Shown here: positions 42,291 to 52,631 of the stretch, piece after piece | Layout: each line of letters opens with the position of its first letter | Numbering within the stretch: position 1 is the first letter of the stretch | Position numbers and translations under genes: made by a program | NCBI RefSeq assembly: GCF_007644105.1 | Contig: NZ_VFAC01000002.1 | Location: forward strand, 186,001-250,000 | Source of the DNA: Elioraea rosea | GTDB taxonomy: Bacteria; Pseudomonadota; Alphaproteobacteria; Acetobacterales; Acetobacteraceae | Length of the DNA stretch: 64,000 bases | Direction of reading: 5' to 3' | The notes under the pieces: model-generated | Told to the model about the DNA's origin: nothing | What the model saw: the letters and a program-made list of their open reading frames with translations, nothing else | The model's database searches: none

Positions 42291-45035
42291 ATGGGTCAGC
42301 CTCTCCCCGACGCGGTCCCACCTGGCGCGCGGCAGGCGATGTGGATGAGCACGGTCGCCTTCACCGTGTGTTTCGCGGTGTGGACGATCTTCTCGATCAT
42401 CGGCGTTCAGATCAAAAGAGATCTTGGCCTGAACGACACGCAATTCGGCCTGCTCGTGGGCACGCCGATCCTGACGGGAAGCCTGATCCGCCTGCTCCTC
42501 GGCATCTGGACCGACCAGTATGGCGGCCGGATCGTGTTCACGGGCGTGATGGTCTCGGCCGCGATCGCGACCTTCCTCCTGACCTTCGCGTACGACTACC
42601 CCACCTTCCTCATCGCGGCCCTTGGCGTCGGCATCTCGGGCGGCTCCTTCGCCGTCGGCATCGCCTATGTCTCGAAATGGTTCCCGAAGGATAAGCAGGG
42701 CACCGCGCTCGGCGTGTTCGGCGCGGGCAATGTCGGCGCTGCGGTCACCAAGTTCTTCGCTCCGCTCGTGATGGTGGCGTTCGGCTGGACCGCGGTCGCG
42801 CAGCTCTGGGCGCTCGGGCTTCTGGTGATGGCGGCGGTGTTCTGGTTCACGACGAAGGACGACCCGCAGCTGGAGGCGAGGCGGGCCGCGGGCGTGAAGC
42901 CGGAGCCCCTCTCCGCGATGCTCGTGCCGCTCAAGAACATCCAGGTCTGGCGCTTCAGCCTCTACTACTTCTTCGTGTTCGGCGCCTTCGTCGCGCTGGC
43001 GCTGTGGCTGCCGCGGTACATCATCGACACCTATGGGTTCGGCATCGCCGCCGCCGGCATGATCGGCGCCGCCTATTCCGTTCCGGCCTCGATCTTCCGC
43101 GCCTATGGCGGCGTCCTGTCGGACAGGTACGGCGCCAGGAGGGTGATGTACTGGACGCTCGGCGTCTCCGTCATCGTGAGCTTCATCCTGTCCTATCCGC
43201 CAACGACCTACGTGGTGGACGGAATCCAGGGGCCGATCACCTTCCGGCTCGCCACCGGGGTCATCCCCTTCATCGTTCTCGTCTTCGTGCTCGGCTTCTT
43301 CATGAGCCTCGGCAAGGCGGCCGTCTACAAGCACATCCCGGTCTACTACCCGAACCATGTCGGCGCGGTGGGCGGCATCGTGGGGCTGATCGGCGGCCTC
43401 GGCGGCTTCATCCTGCCGATCGTGTTCGGCCTGATGAACGACCTCACGGGCATCCGGCAGTCCTGCTTCATGCTTCTGTTCGCGATCAGCACCGTGGCGC
43501 TGGTGTGGATGCATGTCGCGATCCTCAGGATGGAGCGCGAGGCGGCAGGGCCGGCGCTCGCCGGGCTGCCCGAGCTTCCCGAGATGCAGCCCATCCACGG
43601 ACCCGCGCAGGCAGGCGCCCTGCGTGGCCACGCGATCGAGGACTGGCGGCCCGAGGAAGAGCAGTTCTGGGCCGACAGGGGCCGGGCAATCGCGCGGCGC
43701 AATCTCTGGGTCTCCATCCCGTGCCTTTTCCTCGCCTTCGCGGTGTGGATGGTGTGGTCGGTCGTCGTGGCGAAGCTTCCCGCCGTCGGCTTCCGGTTCG
43801 ACACGGGCCAGCTCTTCTGGCTCGCCGCCCTGCCCGGCCTCTCCGGCGCGACGCTCCGGGTGTTCTACTCCTTCATGCCGCCGATCTTCGGCGGGCGGCT
43901 CTGGACGACCGTGTCCACCTGGTCGCTGCTGATCCCCGCGGTGGGCATCGGCCTTGCGGTGCAGAATACCGCCACGCCCTACTGGGTGTTCCTGCTTCTC
44001 GCGCTCGCCTGCGGCTTCGGTGGCGGCAACTTCGCCTCTTCGATGGCGAACATCTCGTTCTTCTTCCCCAAGCGCGAGAAGGGCAACGCGCTCGCGCTCA
44101 ACGCCGGGCTCGGCAATCTCGGCGTCAGCGCGGTGCAGTTCGTGGTGCCGCTCGTGATCACAGCGGGCGTGTTCGGCGCGCTGGGCGGCGATCCGGCCAC
44201 GGTGACGCAGGCGGGAGCGCAGACAAGGCTCTGGCTGCAGAACGCCGGTTTCATCTGGGTGCCGTTCATCGCCGCAGCGGCCTTCGCCGCCTGGTTCAAG
44301 ATGGACGACATCGCCAGCATGAAGGCCTCCTTCACAGACCAGGCCGTCATCTTCCAGCGCAAGCACAACTGGATCATGTGCTGGCTCTACACCGGAACGT
44401 TCGGCTCCTTCATCGGCTACTCCGCCGGCTTCCCGCTGCTCGCACGCACCCAGTTCCCTGAGGTGGACGCGCTCCAGTTTGCGTTCCTCGGCCCCCTCGT
44501 CGGCGCCGTCTCCCGCTCCGTGACGGGCTGGGTGTCGGACCGATGGGGCGGCGGCCGCGTCACCTTCTGGGTGTTCGTCGCCATGGCGCTCGGCGTCTAC
44601 GGGGTGATCCACTTCATCGGCATCAAGGACCAGCCGGGCGCGTTCTGGGGCTTCTTCGCAAGCTTCCTCTTCCTGTTCTTCGCAAGCGGCGTGGGCAACG
44701 CGTCCACCTTCCAGATGATCCCCGCGATCATGGGCAAGGACATGACGCGGCTGATGCCCGGCGCGAACGCCACCGAGCGGCGCGTGCAGGCCGACAAGGA
44801 GAGTGCCGCGATCATCGGCTTCACCTCCGCCATCGCCGCCTACGGCGCCTTCTTCATCCCGAAGAGCTACGGCACCGCCATCGCGATGACCGGCGGGCCG
44901 CAGGCGGCGCTCTGGGCCTTCTTCGCCTTCTACCTGAGCTGCATCGCGATCACCTGGGCGGTCTACACGCGCAGAGGTGGCCTTCTCTACGACATCGAGC
45001 ATCGGCAGCGCCCCGCTGCCCCCGCCGCGGCCTGA
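42291..45035 (+). CDS. narK: Fused NarK-type nitrate/nitrite transporter (two MFS domains)
   Basis: 914 residues, two complete 12-span major-facilitator modules (about 1-430 and 465-910). The first has SGGSFAVGIAYVSKWFPKD, the second CGFGGGNFASSMANISFFFP; both are nitrate-signature glycine-rich motifs. In the fused NarK of Paracoccus the first module acts as a nitrate/proton symporter and the second as a nitrate/nitrite antiporter. The start at 42291 follows GGACGGAG; an ATG at 42240 would overlap no ribosome site. It heads the narK-GHJI operon. Confidence 0.95.
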   Translation: MGQPLPDAVPPGARQAMWMSTVAFTVCFAVWTIFSIIGVQIKRDLGLNDTQFGLLVGTPILTGSLIRLLLGIWTDQYGGRIVFTGVMVSAAIATFLLTFAYDYPTFLIAALGVGISGGSFAVGIAYVSKWFPKDKQGTALGVFGAGNVGAAVTKFFAPLVMVAFGWTAVAQLWALGLLVMAAVFWFTTKDDPQLEARRAAGVKPEPLSAMLVPLKNIQVWRFSLYYFFVFGAFVALALWLPRYIIDTYGFGIAAAGMIGAAYSVPASIFRAYGGVLSDRYGARRVMYWTLGVSVIVSFILSYPPTTYVVDGIQGPITFRLATGVIPFIVLVFVLGFFMSLGKAAVYKHIPVYYPNHVGAVGGIVGLIGGLGGFILPIVFGLMNDLTGIRQSCFMLLFAISTVALVWMHVAILRMEREAAGPALAGLPELPEMQPIHGPAQAGALRGHAIEDWRPEEEQFWADRGRAIARRNLWVSIPCLFLAFAVWMVWSVVVAKLPAVGFRFDTGQLFWLAALPGLSGATLRVFYSFMPPIFGGRLWTTVSTWSLLIPAVGIGLAVQNTATPYWVFLLLALACGFGGGNFASSMANISFFFPKREKGNALALNAGLGNLGVSAVQFVVPLVITAGVFGALGGDPATVTQAGAQTRLWLQNAGFIWVPFIAAAAFAAWFKMDDIASMKASFTDQAVIFQRKHNWIMCWLYTGTFGSFIGYSAGFPLLARTQFPEVDALQFAFLGPLVGAVSRSVTGWVSDRWGGGRVTFWVFVAMALGVYGVIHFIGIKDQPGAFWGFFASFLFLFFASGVGNASTFQMIPAIMGKDMTRLMPGANATERRVQADKESAAIIGFTSAIAAYGAFFIPKSYGTAIAMTGGPQAALWAFFAFYLSCIAITWAVYTRRGGLLYDIEHRQRPAAPAAA

Positions 45036-45054
45036 GACAGGAGGACAATCCGAG

Positions 45055-48000
45055 ATGAGCCACTTCCTCGACCGCCTGACCTTCCTCCAGAAATACGCCG
45101 GCACCTTCTCCAACGGCCATGGCGAGGTGACCACCGAGAGCCGCGCCTGGGAGGATGCCTATCGTTCCCGCTGGGCAACGGAGAAGGTGGTGCGCTCGAC
45201 GCACGGGGCGAACTGCACCGGCTCATGCTCGTGGAAGATCTACGTCAAGGGCGGCATCGTCACCTGGGAGACGCAGCAGACGGACTATCCGCGCACGCGG
45301 CCCGACCTGCCGAACCACGAGCCGCGCGGCTGCTCGCGGGGCGCCTCCTACTCCTGGTACCTCTACAGCGCCAACCGCCTGAAATACCCGATGGCGCGCA
45401 AGCGGCTCATCAAGCTGTGGCGCACCGCGAAGGCGAAGCATGGCGACCCCGTCCTCGCCTGGAAGTCGATCCAGGACGATCCCGCGCAGCGGCGCGAGTA
45501 CCAGGCCGTCCGCGGCATGGGCGGGTTCGTGCGCATCTCCTGGGAGGAGGCCGAGGAGATCGTCGCCGCCGCGAACGTCCACACGGTGAAAACCTGGGGG
45601 CCCGACCGCGTCATCGGCTTCTCGCCGATCCCGGCGATGAGCATGGTCAGCTACGCCGCAGGCAGCCGGTATCTCTCCCTGATCGGCGGCGTCTGCATGA
45701 GCTTCTACGACTGGTACTGCGACCTGCCGCCCTCCTCGCCGCAGACCTGGGGCGAGCAGACCGACGTTCCCGAGAGCGCGGACTGGTTCAATGCGGGCTT
45801 CATCATAATGTGGGGCTCGAACGTGCCGCAGACGCGCACGCCCGATGCCCACTTCATGGCCGAGGCGCGCTACCGCGGCACGAAGGTGGTGACGGTCACG
45901 CCGGACTATTCGGAAGCCTCGAAGTTCGCCGATCTCTGGCTGCATCCGAAGCAGGGCACCGATGCCGCGCTCGCGCTGGCGATGGGCCATGTCATCCTCA
46001 GCGAGTGGCATGCCAAGGACAGGGGCGAGTACTTCGTCGACTACTGCCGCCGCTACACCGACATGCCGATGCTCGTGCTGCTCGCGGAGCAGGACGGGCG
46101 CCTCGTTGCCGATCGCCAGCTCCGCGCCTCGGACCTCGCCGACAATGCGGGCCAGACCAACAACCCGGACTGGAAGACGGTCGCAATCGACGATGCATCG
46201 GGCGAGCCCTACGTGCCGACCGGTTCGATCGGCTTCCGCTGGGGCGAGCAGGGCAAGTGGAACCTCGAGGGGCGCGATGCCCGCACGCTCGAGTCGGTGA
46301 CGCCGCGGCTCTCGCTGGTCGGAGACGGCGCCACCGCGCAGGTGACGTTCCCCTATTTCGGCGATCTCGCGCAGCCCTTCTTCAATCCGACCGCGCTCGG
46401 CCAGACGATGACGAGGACGGTGCCCGTGCGCAGCATCACGCTCGCCGACGGGAGGGAGGCGAAGGTCGCGACGGTCTATGACCTCATGCTCGCCAACTAC
46501 GGCGTCGAGCGTGGCTTCGGCGACGGCGCGGCGAGCTACGAAGCCATGGCCCCATATACGCCGGCCTGGGCAGGCATGGTGTGTGGCATCCCCGCGAAGC
46601 AGATCGTCACGGTCGCGCGCGAGTTCGCCGACAATGCCGAGAAGACGCGCGGCAAGTCGATGGTGATCCTCGGTGCCGCGCTGAACCACTGGTACCACTC
46701 CGACATGAACTACCGCGGCATCATCAACCTGCTGGTGATGTGCGGCTGCATCGGCCAGTCCGGCGGCGGCTGGGCACACTATGTCGGGCAGGAGAAGCTG
46801 AGGCCGCAATCGGGCTGGATCCCGCTTGCCTTCGCGACTGACTGGCACCGCCCGCCGCGGCAGCAGAACTCCACCTCGTTCTGGTACGCGCACACCGACC
46901 AGTGGCGCTACGAGACGGTGTCGGTCGGCGAGATCCTCTCGCCCACCGCGCCGCGCAAGCTCTCCGGCGCGCTGATCGACTTCAACGTGCGCGCCGAGCG
47001 CATGGGCTGGCTTCCCTCGGCGCCGCAGCTCGCGCTCAACCCGCTTACGGTCGCGGCCGACGCGGCCAAGGCCGGGCAGGAGGTTCCGGCCTGGCTCGCG
47101 GGCGAGCTCTCCGCCGGGCGCATCACGATGTCCTGCGAGGATCCCGACCATCCGGTGAACTGGCCACGCAACCTGTTCGTCTGGCGGTCGAACCTGCTCG
47201 GCTCCTCGGGCAAGGGTCACGAGTACTTCCTCAAGCACCTGCTCGGCACGCAGAACGGCGTGCAGGGCAAGGACCTCGGCGAGGAGGGGCGGGCGAAGCC
47301 GGAGGAGGTCGCCTGGCACGGCGAGGCGCCGAAGGGCAAGCTCGACCTCCTGGTGACGCTCGACTTCCGCATGAGCACCACCTGCATGTACTCCGACATC
47401 GTCCTGCCCACCGCCACGTGGTACGAGAAGAACGACCTCAACACCTCAGACATGCACCCGTTCATCCACCCGCTGACCACGGCGGTGGACCCCGCCTGGG
47501 AAAGCCGGAGCGACTGGGCGATCTTCAAGGGCATCTGCAAGCGGTTCAGCGAGCTTTCGAGAGGTCATCTCGCCGTCGAGAAGGACGTGGTGCTCACCCC
47601 GCTGATGCACGACAGCCCTGCCGAGCTCGGCCAGACGCATGTCGTGAAGGAGTGGCGCAAGGGCGAGGTCGCGCCGATCCCGGGCAAGACGATGCCTGGC
47701 GTGACGGTGGTCGAGCGCGACTATCCGAACACCTATGCCCGCTACACGTCGCTCGGCCCGCTTCTCGAGAAGCTCGGCAACAACGGCAAGGGCATGACGT
47801 GGAAGACCGGCGACGAGGTTGAGTTCCTCCGCCAGCTCAACGGCACCGTCGAGGTGCCTGGCGTCGAGACGCCGCTCGCGCGCATCGACAGCGACATCGA
47901 TGCCTGCGAGGTGATCATGCATCTCGCCCCCGAAACCAACGGGCATGTCGCGGTGAAGGCGTGGGAGGCCCTCGGCAAGGCCACGGGGATCGACCACACG

Positions 48001-48801
48001 GGCCTCGCCAAGCCCAAGGAGCACGAGGCGATCCGCTTCCGCGACATCGTCGCCCAGCCGCGCAAGATCATCTCCTCGCCTGTCTGGTCGGGGCTCGAGA
48101 GCGAGGAGGTCTGCTACAACGCCGGCTACACGAACATCCACGAGCTCATACCGTTCCGCACCCTGTCGGGGCGGCAGCAGCTCTACCAGGACCATCCCTG
48201 GATGCTCGCCTTCGGCGAGGCGCTCTGCGTCTATCGTCCGCCGATCGACCTCAAGGCCCACCAGGCGATGACGGGCCGCGCGCCGAACGGCAACAAGGAG
48301 ATCGCGCTCAACTTCATCACGCCGCACCAGAAATGGGGCATCCACTCGGTCTACACCGACAACCTGATCATGCTGACGCTCTCGCGCGGCGGCCCGATCG
48401 TCTGGATCTCGGAGGTCGACGCCGCGGAGGCCGGCATCGAGGACAATGACTGGGTGGAGGCGTTCAACCTCAACGGCGCGCTCTGTGCCCGCGCCGTCGT
48501 CTCCCAGCGCGTGCCGAAGGGCATGATCATGATGTACCACGCACAGGAGAAGATCGTGAACGTGCCGGGAAGCGAGATCACCCACGCCCGCGGCGGCATC
48601 CACAACAGCGTCACCCGTGCCGTCATCAAGCCGACGCACATGATCGGCGGCTATGCGCAGCAGGCCTATGGCTTCAACTACTACGGAACGATCGGCACGA
48701 ACCGTGACGAGTTCGTCGTCGTCCGCAAGATGGCGAATGTCGCATGGCTCGATGGTCCGCGCCTGACGCACCAGGCGGCAGACCTCAAGGCGGCCGAGTG
48801 A
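45055..48801 (+). CDS. narG: Respiratory nitrate reductase alpha subunit
   Basis: 1248 residues, the normal size. It holds Mo-bisMGD and the FS0 cluster: H50, C54, C58 and C93 (STHGANCTGSCSW and RGCSRGAS). The Mo-ligand aspartate region FYDWYCDLPPSSPQTWGEQ is intact. There is no Tat signal beyond the twin-arginine remnant typical of cytoplasm-facing NarG. A perfect AGGAGG precedes the ATG. Confidence 0.98.
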   Translation: MSHFLDRLTFLQKYAGTFSNGHGEVTTESRAWEDAYRSRWATEKVVRSTHGANCTGSCSWKIYVKGGIVTWETQQTDYPRTRPDLPNHEPRGCSRGASYSWYLYSANRLKYPMARKRLIKLWRTAKAKHGDPVLAWKSIQDDPAQRREYQAVRGMGGFVRISWEEAEEIVAAANVHTVKTWGPDRVIGFSPIPAMSMVSYAAGSRYLSLIGGVCMSFYDWYCDLPPSSPQTWGEQTDVPESADWFNAGFIIMWGSNVPQTRTPDAHFMAEARYRGTKVVTVTPDYSEASKFADLWLHPKQGTDAALALAMGHVILSEWHAKDRGEYFVDYCRRYTDMPMLVLLAEQDGRLVADRQLRASDLADNAGQTNNPDWKTVAIDDASGEPYVPTGSIGFRWGEQGKWNLEGRDARTLESVTPRLSLVGDGATAQVTFPYFGDLAQPFFNPTALGQTMTRTVPVRSITLADGREAKVATVYDLMLANYGVERGFGDGAASYEAMAPYTPAWAGMVCGIPAKQIVTVAREFADNAEKTRGKSMVILGAALNHWYHSDMNYRGIINLLVMCGCIGQSGGGWAHYVGQEKLRPQSGWIPLAFATDWHRPPRQQNSTSFWYAHTDQWRYETVSVGEILSPTAPRKLSGALIDFNVRAERMGWLPSAPQLALNPLTVAADAAKAGQEVPAWLAGELSAGRITMSCEDPDHPVNWPRNLFVWRSNLLGSSGKGHEYFLKHLLGTQNGVQGKDLGEEGRAKPEEVAWHGEAPKGKLDLLVTLDFRMSTTCMYSDIVLPTATWYEKNDLNTSDMHPFIHPLTTAVDPAWESRSDWAIFKGICKRFSELSRGHLAVEKDVVLTPLMHDSPAELGQTHVVKEWRKGEVAPIPGKTMPGVTVVERDYPNTYARYTSLGPLLEKLGNNGKGMTWKTGDEVEFLRQLNGTVEVPGVETPLARIDSDIDACEVIMHLAPETNGHVAVKAWEALGKATGIDHTGLAKPKEHEAIRFRDIVAQPRKIISSPVWSGLESEEVCYNAGYTNIHELIPFRTLSGRQQLYQDHPWMLAFGEALCVYRPPIDLKAHQAMTGRAPNGNKEIALNFITPHQKWGIHSVYTDNLIMLTLSRGGPIVWISEVDAAEAGIEDNDWVEAFNLNGALCARAVVSQRVPKGMIMMYHAQEKIVNVPGSEITHARGGIHNSVTRAVIKPTHMIGGYAQQAYGFNYYGTIGTNRDEFVVVRKMANVAWLDGPRLTHQAADLKAAE

Positions 48802-48829
48802 GCGCGGCGCGAGCAAGGGAGATCAGATC

Positions 48830-50386
48830 ATGAAGGTCCGTGCCCAGATCGCTATGGTGCTGAACCTCGACAAGTGCATCGGCTGCCATACCTGCTCCGT
48901 CACCTGCAAGCAGGTGTGGACGAGCCGCGAAGGCGTCGAGTACGCGTGGTTCAACAACGTCGAGACCAAGCCTGGCATCGGCTACCCGAAGGACTGGGAG
49001 AACCAGGAGCGGTGGCGGGGCGGCTGGAAGCGCAAGGCGAACGGAAAGATCATTCCTCGCCAGGGCGGCAAGTGGCGCATCCTCGCCAACATCTTCGCCA
49101 ACCCCGACCTGCCCGAGATCGACGACTACTACGAGCCCTTTACCTTCGACTACACCCACCTGCAGACGGCGCCGGAAAGCGAGACGATGCCGGTGGCACG
49201 GCCCGTCTCGCTCATCACTGGCGAGCGGATGGAGATCAAGTGGGGGCCGAACTGGGAGGAGATCCTCGGCACCGAGTTCCGCAAGCGCTCCAAGGACGCG
49301 AACTTCGAGGGCATCCAGAAGGAGATCTACGGGCAGTTCGAGAACACCTTCATGTTCTACCTGCCGCGCCTCTGCGAGCACTGCCTGAACCCGGCCTGCG
49401 TCGCCTCCTGCCCCTCGGGCTCGATCTACAAGCGCGAGGAGGACGGCATCGTCCTGATCGACCAGGAGAAGTGCCGCGGCTGGCGGATGTGCGTCTCCGG
49501 CTGCCCCTACAAGAAGATCTACTACAACTGGCAGAGCGGTAAGGCAGAGAAGTGCATCTTCTGCTACCCGCGCATCGAGGCAGGCGAGCCGACCGTGTGC
49601 TCGGAGACCTGCGTCGGCCGCATCCGCTATCTCGGCGTCCTGCTCTACGACGCCGACCGCATCGAGGAGGCGGCCTCGGTCGAGAACGACCAGCACCTCT
49701 ACCGCAGCCAGCTCGACATCTTCCTCGACCCGCATGACCCCGCGGTGATCGCCCAGGCGCGTGCCGATGGCGTGCCCGATGCCTGGCTCGACGCGGCACG
49801 GCGCAGCCCCGCCTACAAGATGTGCGTCGAATGGCAGATCGCCTTCCCGCTCCACCCCGAGTACCGCACGCTTCCGATGGTCTGGTACGTGCCGCCTCTC
49901 TCGCCCGTGCAGTCCGCCGTCGAGGCGGGGCATGTCGGCTGGAAGGAGGGCCTTCCTGACATCGACAGCCTGCGCATCCCCGTGCGCTACCTCGCCAACC
50001 TGCTGACGGCGGGGGCCGAGGCGCCGGTGGTGCTCGCGCTGAAGCGGATGTTCGCGATGCGGATGCACATGCGCGCCCGCACCGTCGAGGGCCGCAACGA
50101 TACCTCGATGCTCGACGCTGTCGGGCTGACGCGCGCGCAGATCGACGACATGTATCGGACGCTCGCGATCGCGAACTACGAGGACCGCTACGTCATTCCC
50201 TCGACGCATCGCGAATACGCCGAGAATGCCTTCGACCTGAAATCCTCCTGCGGCTTCAGCTTCGGGCAGGGCTGCTACGACGGCCGTACGGTGGGAAACC
50301 TGTTCTCGGCGCTCGGTCCCTCTGCCGGTCGCATGGCGCCGCCGCGCGTCGACGAACCTGCCGAGCGGAAGGAGGACGCGCGATGA
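48830..50386 (+). CDS. narH: Respiratory nitrate reductase beta subunit
   Basis: 518 residues with the four cysteine groups that bind FS1-FS4: CIGCHTCSVTC, CEHCLNPACVASC, CRGWRMCVSGC and CIFCYPR. The Trp replacing one Cys in the third group is normal for the 3Fe-4S cluster. It passes electrons from NarI to NarG. It overlaps narJ by 4 bases. Confidence 0.98.
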   Translation: MKVRAQIAMVLNLDKCIGCHTCSVTCKQVWTSREGVEYAWFNNVETKPGIGYPKDWENQERWRGGWKRKANGKIIPRQGGKWRILANIFANPDLPEIDDYYEPFTFDYTHLQTAPESETMPVARPVSLITGERMEIKWGPNWEEILGTEFRKRSKDANFEGIQKEIYGQFENTFMFYLPRLCEHCLNPACVASCPSGSIYKREEDGIVLIDQEKCRGWRMCVSGCPYKKIYYNWQSGKAEKCIFCYPRIEAGEPTVCSETCVGRIRYLGVLLYDADRIEEAASVENDQHLYRSQLDIFLDPHDPAVIAQARADGVPDAWLDAARRSPAYKMCVEWQIAFPLHPEYRTLPMVWYVPPLSPVQSAVEAGHVGWKEGLPDIDSLRIPVRYLANLLTAGAEAPVVLALKRMFAMRMHMRARTVEGRNDTSMLDAVGLTRAQIDDMYRTLAIANYEDRYVIPSTHREYAENAFDLKSSCGFSFGQGCYDGRTVGNLFSALGPSAGRMAPPRVDEPAERKEDAR

Positions 50387-51078
50387 ACCGGCGCTTCCGA
50401 ATCCTCTCCGCCCTGCTGCACTACCCCGACGAAGCGCTGCGCGCAGCCCTTCCCGAGATCACCGAGGCCATCGCGACGTCCGGCTTCGGCGATCGGCATG
50501 CTCGCGCGCTCGCGCGGCTGTGCCGCCGGCTCGCCGCGGGCGAGCTGCTCGACAGGCAGGAGGCCTACAGCACGCTGTTCGACCGCGGCCGCTCGTGCTC
50601 GCTCAACCTCTTCGAGCATGTGCATGGCGACACGCGCAACCGCGGCCCTGCCATGGTGGCGCTTGTCGAGGCCTACCACGCGGCGGGCTGGGCGGCGCCG
50701 GCAAACGAGCTGCCCGACTACCTGCCCCTGTTCCTCGAGTTCCTCGCCGTCGCCCCGGAGCCGCTGACCCGCGATCTCCTCACCCAGGCCGCGCCGATCC
50801 TCGACCAGCTGCATGCCCGGCTCGCCGGACGCGGCACGGCCGATGCGCGCGCCTACGCGGGCGTCATCGCCGCAATGCTCGCCGAGGCAGGCCGGGCCCC
50901 GGAAGCCCCGCCCGCGCCGGCCGAGGAGGACGACCCCGAGGCGATCGACCGCGCGTGGGAGGACGCGCCCGTCACGTTCGGCCCGGAGAACGACCCGGAC
51001 AAGGAAGGCGCGCGAAGCAAGGTCGCCGCCATGATCAAGCGGCTGCGCACGCTTCGCGCCAGCCAGCCCACCCGCTGA
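50383..51078 (+). CDS. narJ: Nitrate reductase assembly chaperone
   Basis: 231 residues. TorD-type helical chaperone with NRRFRILSALLHYPDEALR at the N-terminus and NLFEHVHGDTRNRGPAMV near residue 75. It inserts the molybdenum cofactor into NarG and holds NarGH until membrane docking. Acidic, low-complexity C-terminus. Confidence 0.96.
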   Translation: MNRRFRILSALLHYPDEALRAALPEITEAIATSGFGDRHARALARLCRRLAAGELLDRQEAYSTLFDRGRSCSLNLFEHVHGDTRNRGPAMVALVEAYHAAGWAAPANELPDYLPLFLEFLAVAPEPLTRDLLTQAAPILDQLHARLAGRGTADARAYAGVIAAMLAEAGRAPEAPPAPAEEDDPEAIDRAWEDAPVTFGPENDPDKEGARSKVAAMIKRLRTLRASQPTR

Positions 51079-51090
51079 AGGAACCGCGAC

Positions 51091-51846
51091 ATGGTCGAGC
51101 TCTATCAAAGCTTCACCACCTATCTTCAGGGCTTCCTGTTCGGCATCTACCCTTACATCTGCATGGGCGTGTTCGTGATCGGCAGCCTCATCCGCTTCGA
51201 CCGCGACCAGTACACGTGGCGTTCGGGTTCCTCGCAGATGCTCCGCACGGGCCAGCTCCGCCTCGGCTCGAACCTGTTCCACTACAGCATCTTCTTCCTG
51301 TTCTTCGGCCACCTCTTCGGCCTGCTGACGCCGCATTGGGGCTATGAGTGGGCGATCAGCCCGGCGACCAAGCAGGCGCTCGCGATCTACAGCGGCGGGG
51401 CGGCGGGGGTCGTCTGCTTCATCGGCCTCAGCATCCTGATGCACCGCCGCCTGGTCGACCCGCGCATCCGCCGCACCAGCACCTTCGCCGATCTCGCGAT
51501 CCTCGTGCTGTTGTGGGTGCAGCTTTCACTCGGCCTCATCACCCTGCCCTTCTCGATGTCGCACAGCGACGGGTCGGTGATGCTCGCGCTCGCGTCGTGG
51601 AGCCAGGCCATCCTCACCTTCCAGGCGCGGGCCTCGGAGCTCGTGATCGGCCTGCCCTTCCCCTATCTCGCGCATCTCGTGCTCGGAATGACGCTGTTCC
51701 TGCTGACGCCGTTCTCCCGGCTCGTGCACATCTTCTCCGTCCCGATCTGGTACCTGTTCCGCACCTGGCAGATCGTGCGCCGGCGCGGCGGCGCCACACG
51801 GCGGCCCGGCCCCGTTCTGCCGCCGCGGCCGACAGCGGCGGAGTGA
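51091..51846 (+). CDS. narI: Nitrate reductase gamma subunit (cytochrome b)
   Basis: 251 residues, five membrane spans. The haem-ligand histidines are in the FFFGHLFGLLTPHWGYEW region and the AHLVLGM region of the last spans. It oxidises quinol and anchors NarGH in the membrane. Confidence 0.96.
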   Translation: MVELYQSFTTYLQGFLFGIYPYICMGVFVIGSLIRFDRDQYTWRSGSSQMLRTGQLRLGSNLFHYSIFFLFFGHLFGLLTPHWGYEWAISPATKQALAIYSGGAAGVVCFIGLSILMHRRLVDPRIRRTSTFADLAILVLLWVQLSLGLITLPFSMSHSDGSVMLALASWSQAILTFQARASELVIGLPFPYLAHLVLGMTLFLLTPFSRLVHIFSVPIWYLFRTWQIVRRRGGATRRPGPVLPPRPTAAE

Positions 51847-51851
51847 GCGCA

Positions 51852-52631
51852 ATGCCGGTACGCGTGAACGATACGGTCATCCCCGAGCGGGAGATCGCCG
51901 CGGAGATGCAGCACCATCCCGCGCCGACGCGGGACCTCGCCTGGCAGGAGGCGGCGCGCGCTCTCGTCGTGCGCCGCCTGCTTCTCGACGCGGCAGCGGA
52001 ACGCGGCATCGCCCCGCCCGAGGACGGCACGCTCGTCGCCGAGGAGGCGATGATCGAGGCCCTGCTCGACGACGTGGTGAGCGTGCCGGAGGCGGACGAG
52101 GAGTCGCTGCGTCGCTGGTACGATGCCAACCGCGCCCGGTTCCGCAGCAAGGAGCTCTGGGACGCGAGCCACATCCTCATCGCCGCCGACCCTGCCGACG
52201 AGACCGAGCGCCGAACCGCGGAGGCCCGGGCCCGCGACCTGCTCGACCGGGTGCTGGCAGACCGTTCTGTATTCAGCGCGCTTGCCGAGGCGCATTCCGC
52301 CTGCCCCTCGGGCAAGCAGGGCGGGCGGCTCGGCCAGGTCACGCGCGGAAGCCTGGTTCCCGAGGTCGAGACGTTCCTCTCCGCGCTCGAATCCGGGCAG
52401 ATCTGCCCGACCGTGGTGAAGAGCCGCTACGGCATGCATGTGCTCTGGCTGCATGAGCGCGCCGAGCCGCGGCAGCTTCCCTTCGAGGCGGTGCGCGAGG
52501 ATGTCGCGCGCTTCCTGCGAGAGACGTCCTGGCGTCGCGCGGTGCACCAGTTCATCGCGCTGCTTGCCGGGCGCGCGCGCATCGAGGGTGTCGAGCTCGA
52601 CGGCGCGGCCGCCACTCCACTCGTCCAGTGA
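51852..52631 (+). CDS. Parvulin-type peptidyl-prolyl isomerase in the nar operon
   Basis: 259 residues without a signal peptide, so cytoplasmic. The parvulin domain is around residues 105-205 (DASHILIAADPA, ACPSGKQGGRLGQVTRGSLVP split by the family's glycine turn, SRYGMHVLWL). It starts 5 bases after narI. Parvulins in this position are known in other nar operons and are thought to aid maturation of the reductase. Confidence 0.88.
   Translation: MPVRVNDTVIPEREIAAEMQHHPAPTRDLAWQEAARALVVRRLLLDAAAERGIAPPEDGTLVAEEAMIEALLDDVVSVPEADEESLRRWYDANRARFRSKELWDASHILIAADPADETERRTAEARARDLLDRVLADRSVFSALAEAHSACPSGKQGGRLGQVTRGSLVPEVETFLSALESGQICPTVVKSRYGMHVLWLHERAEPRQLPFEAVREDVARFLRETSWRRAVHQFIALLAGRARIEGVELDGAAATPLVQ

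Noticed and set aside
42252-45134. A 960-codon minus-strand frame over narK
   Set aside because: Antisense shadow of the fused NarK; the product is an Asp/Glu/Arg/His-rich string without a domain.
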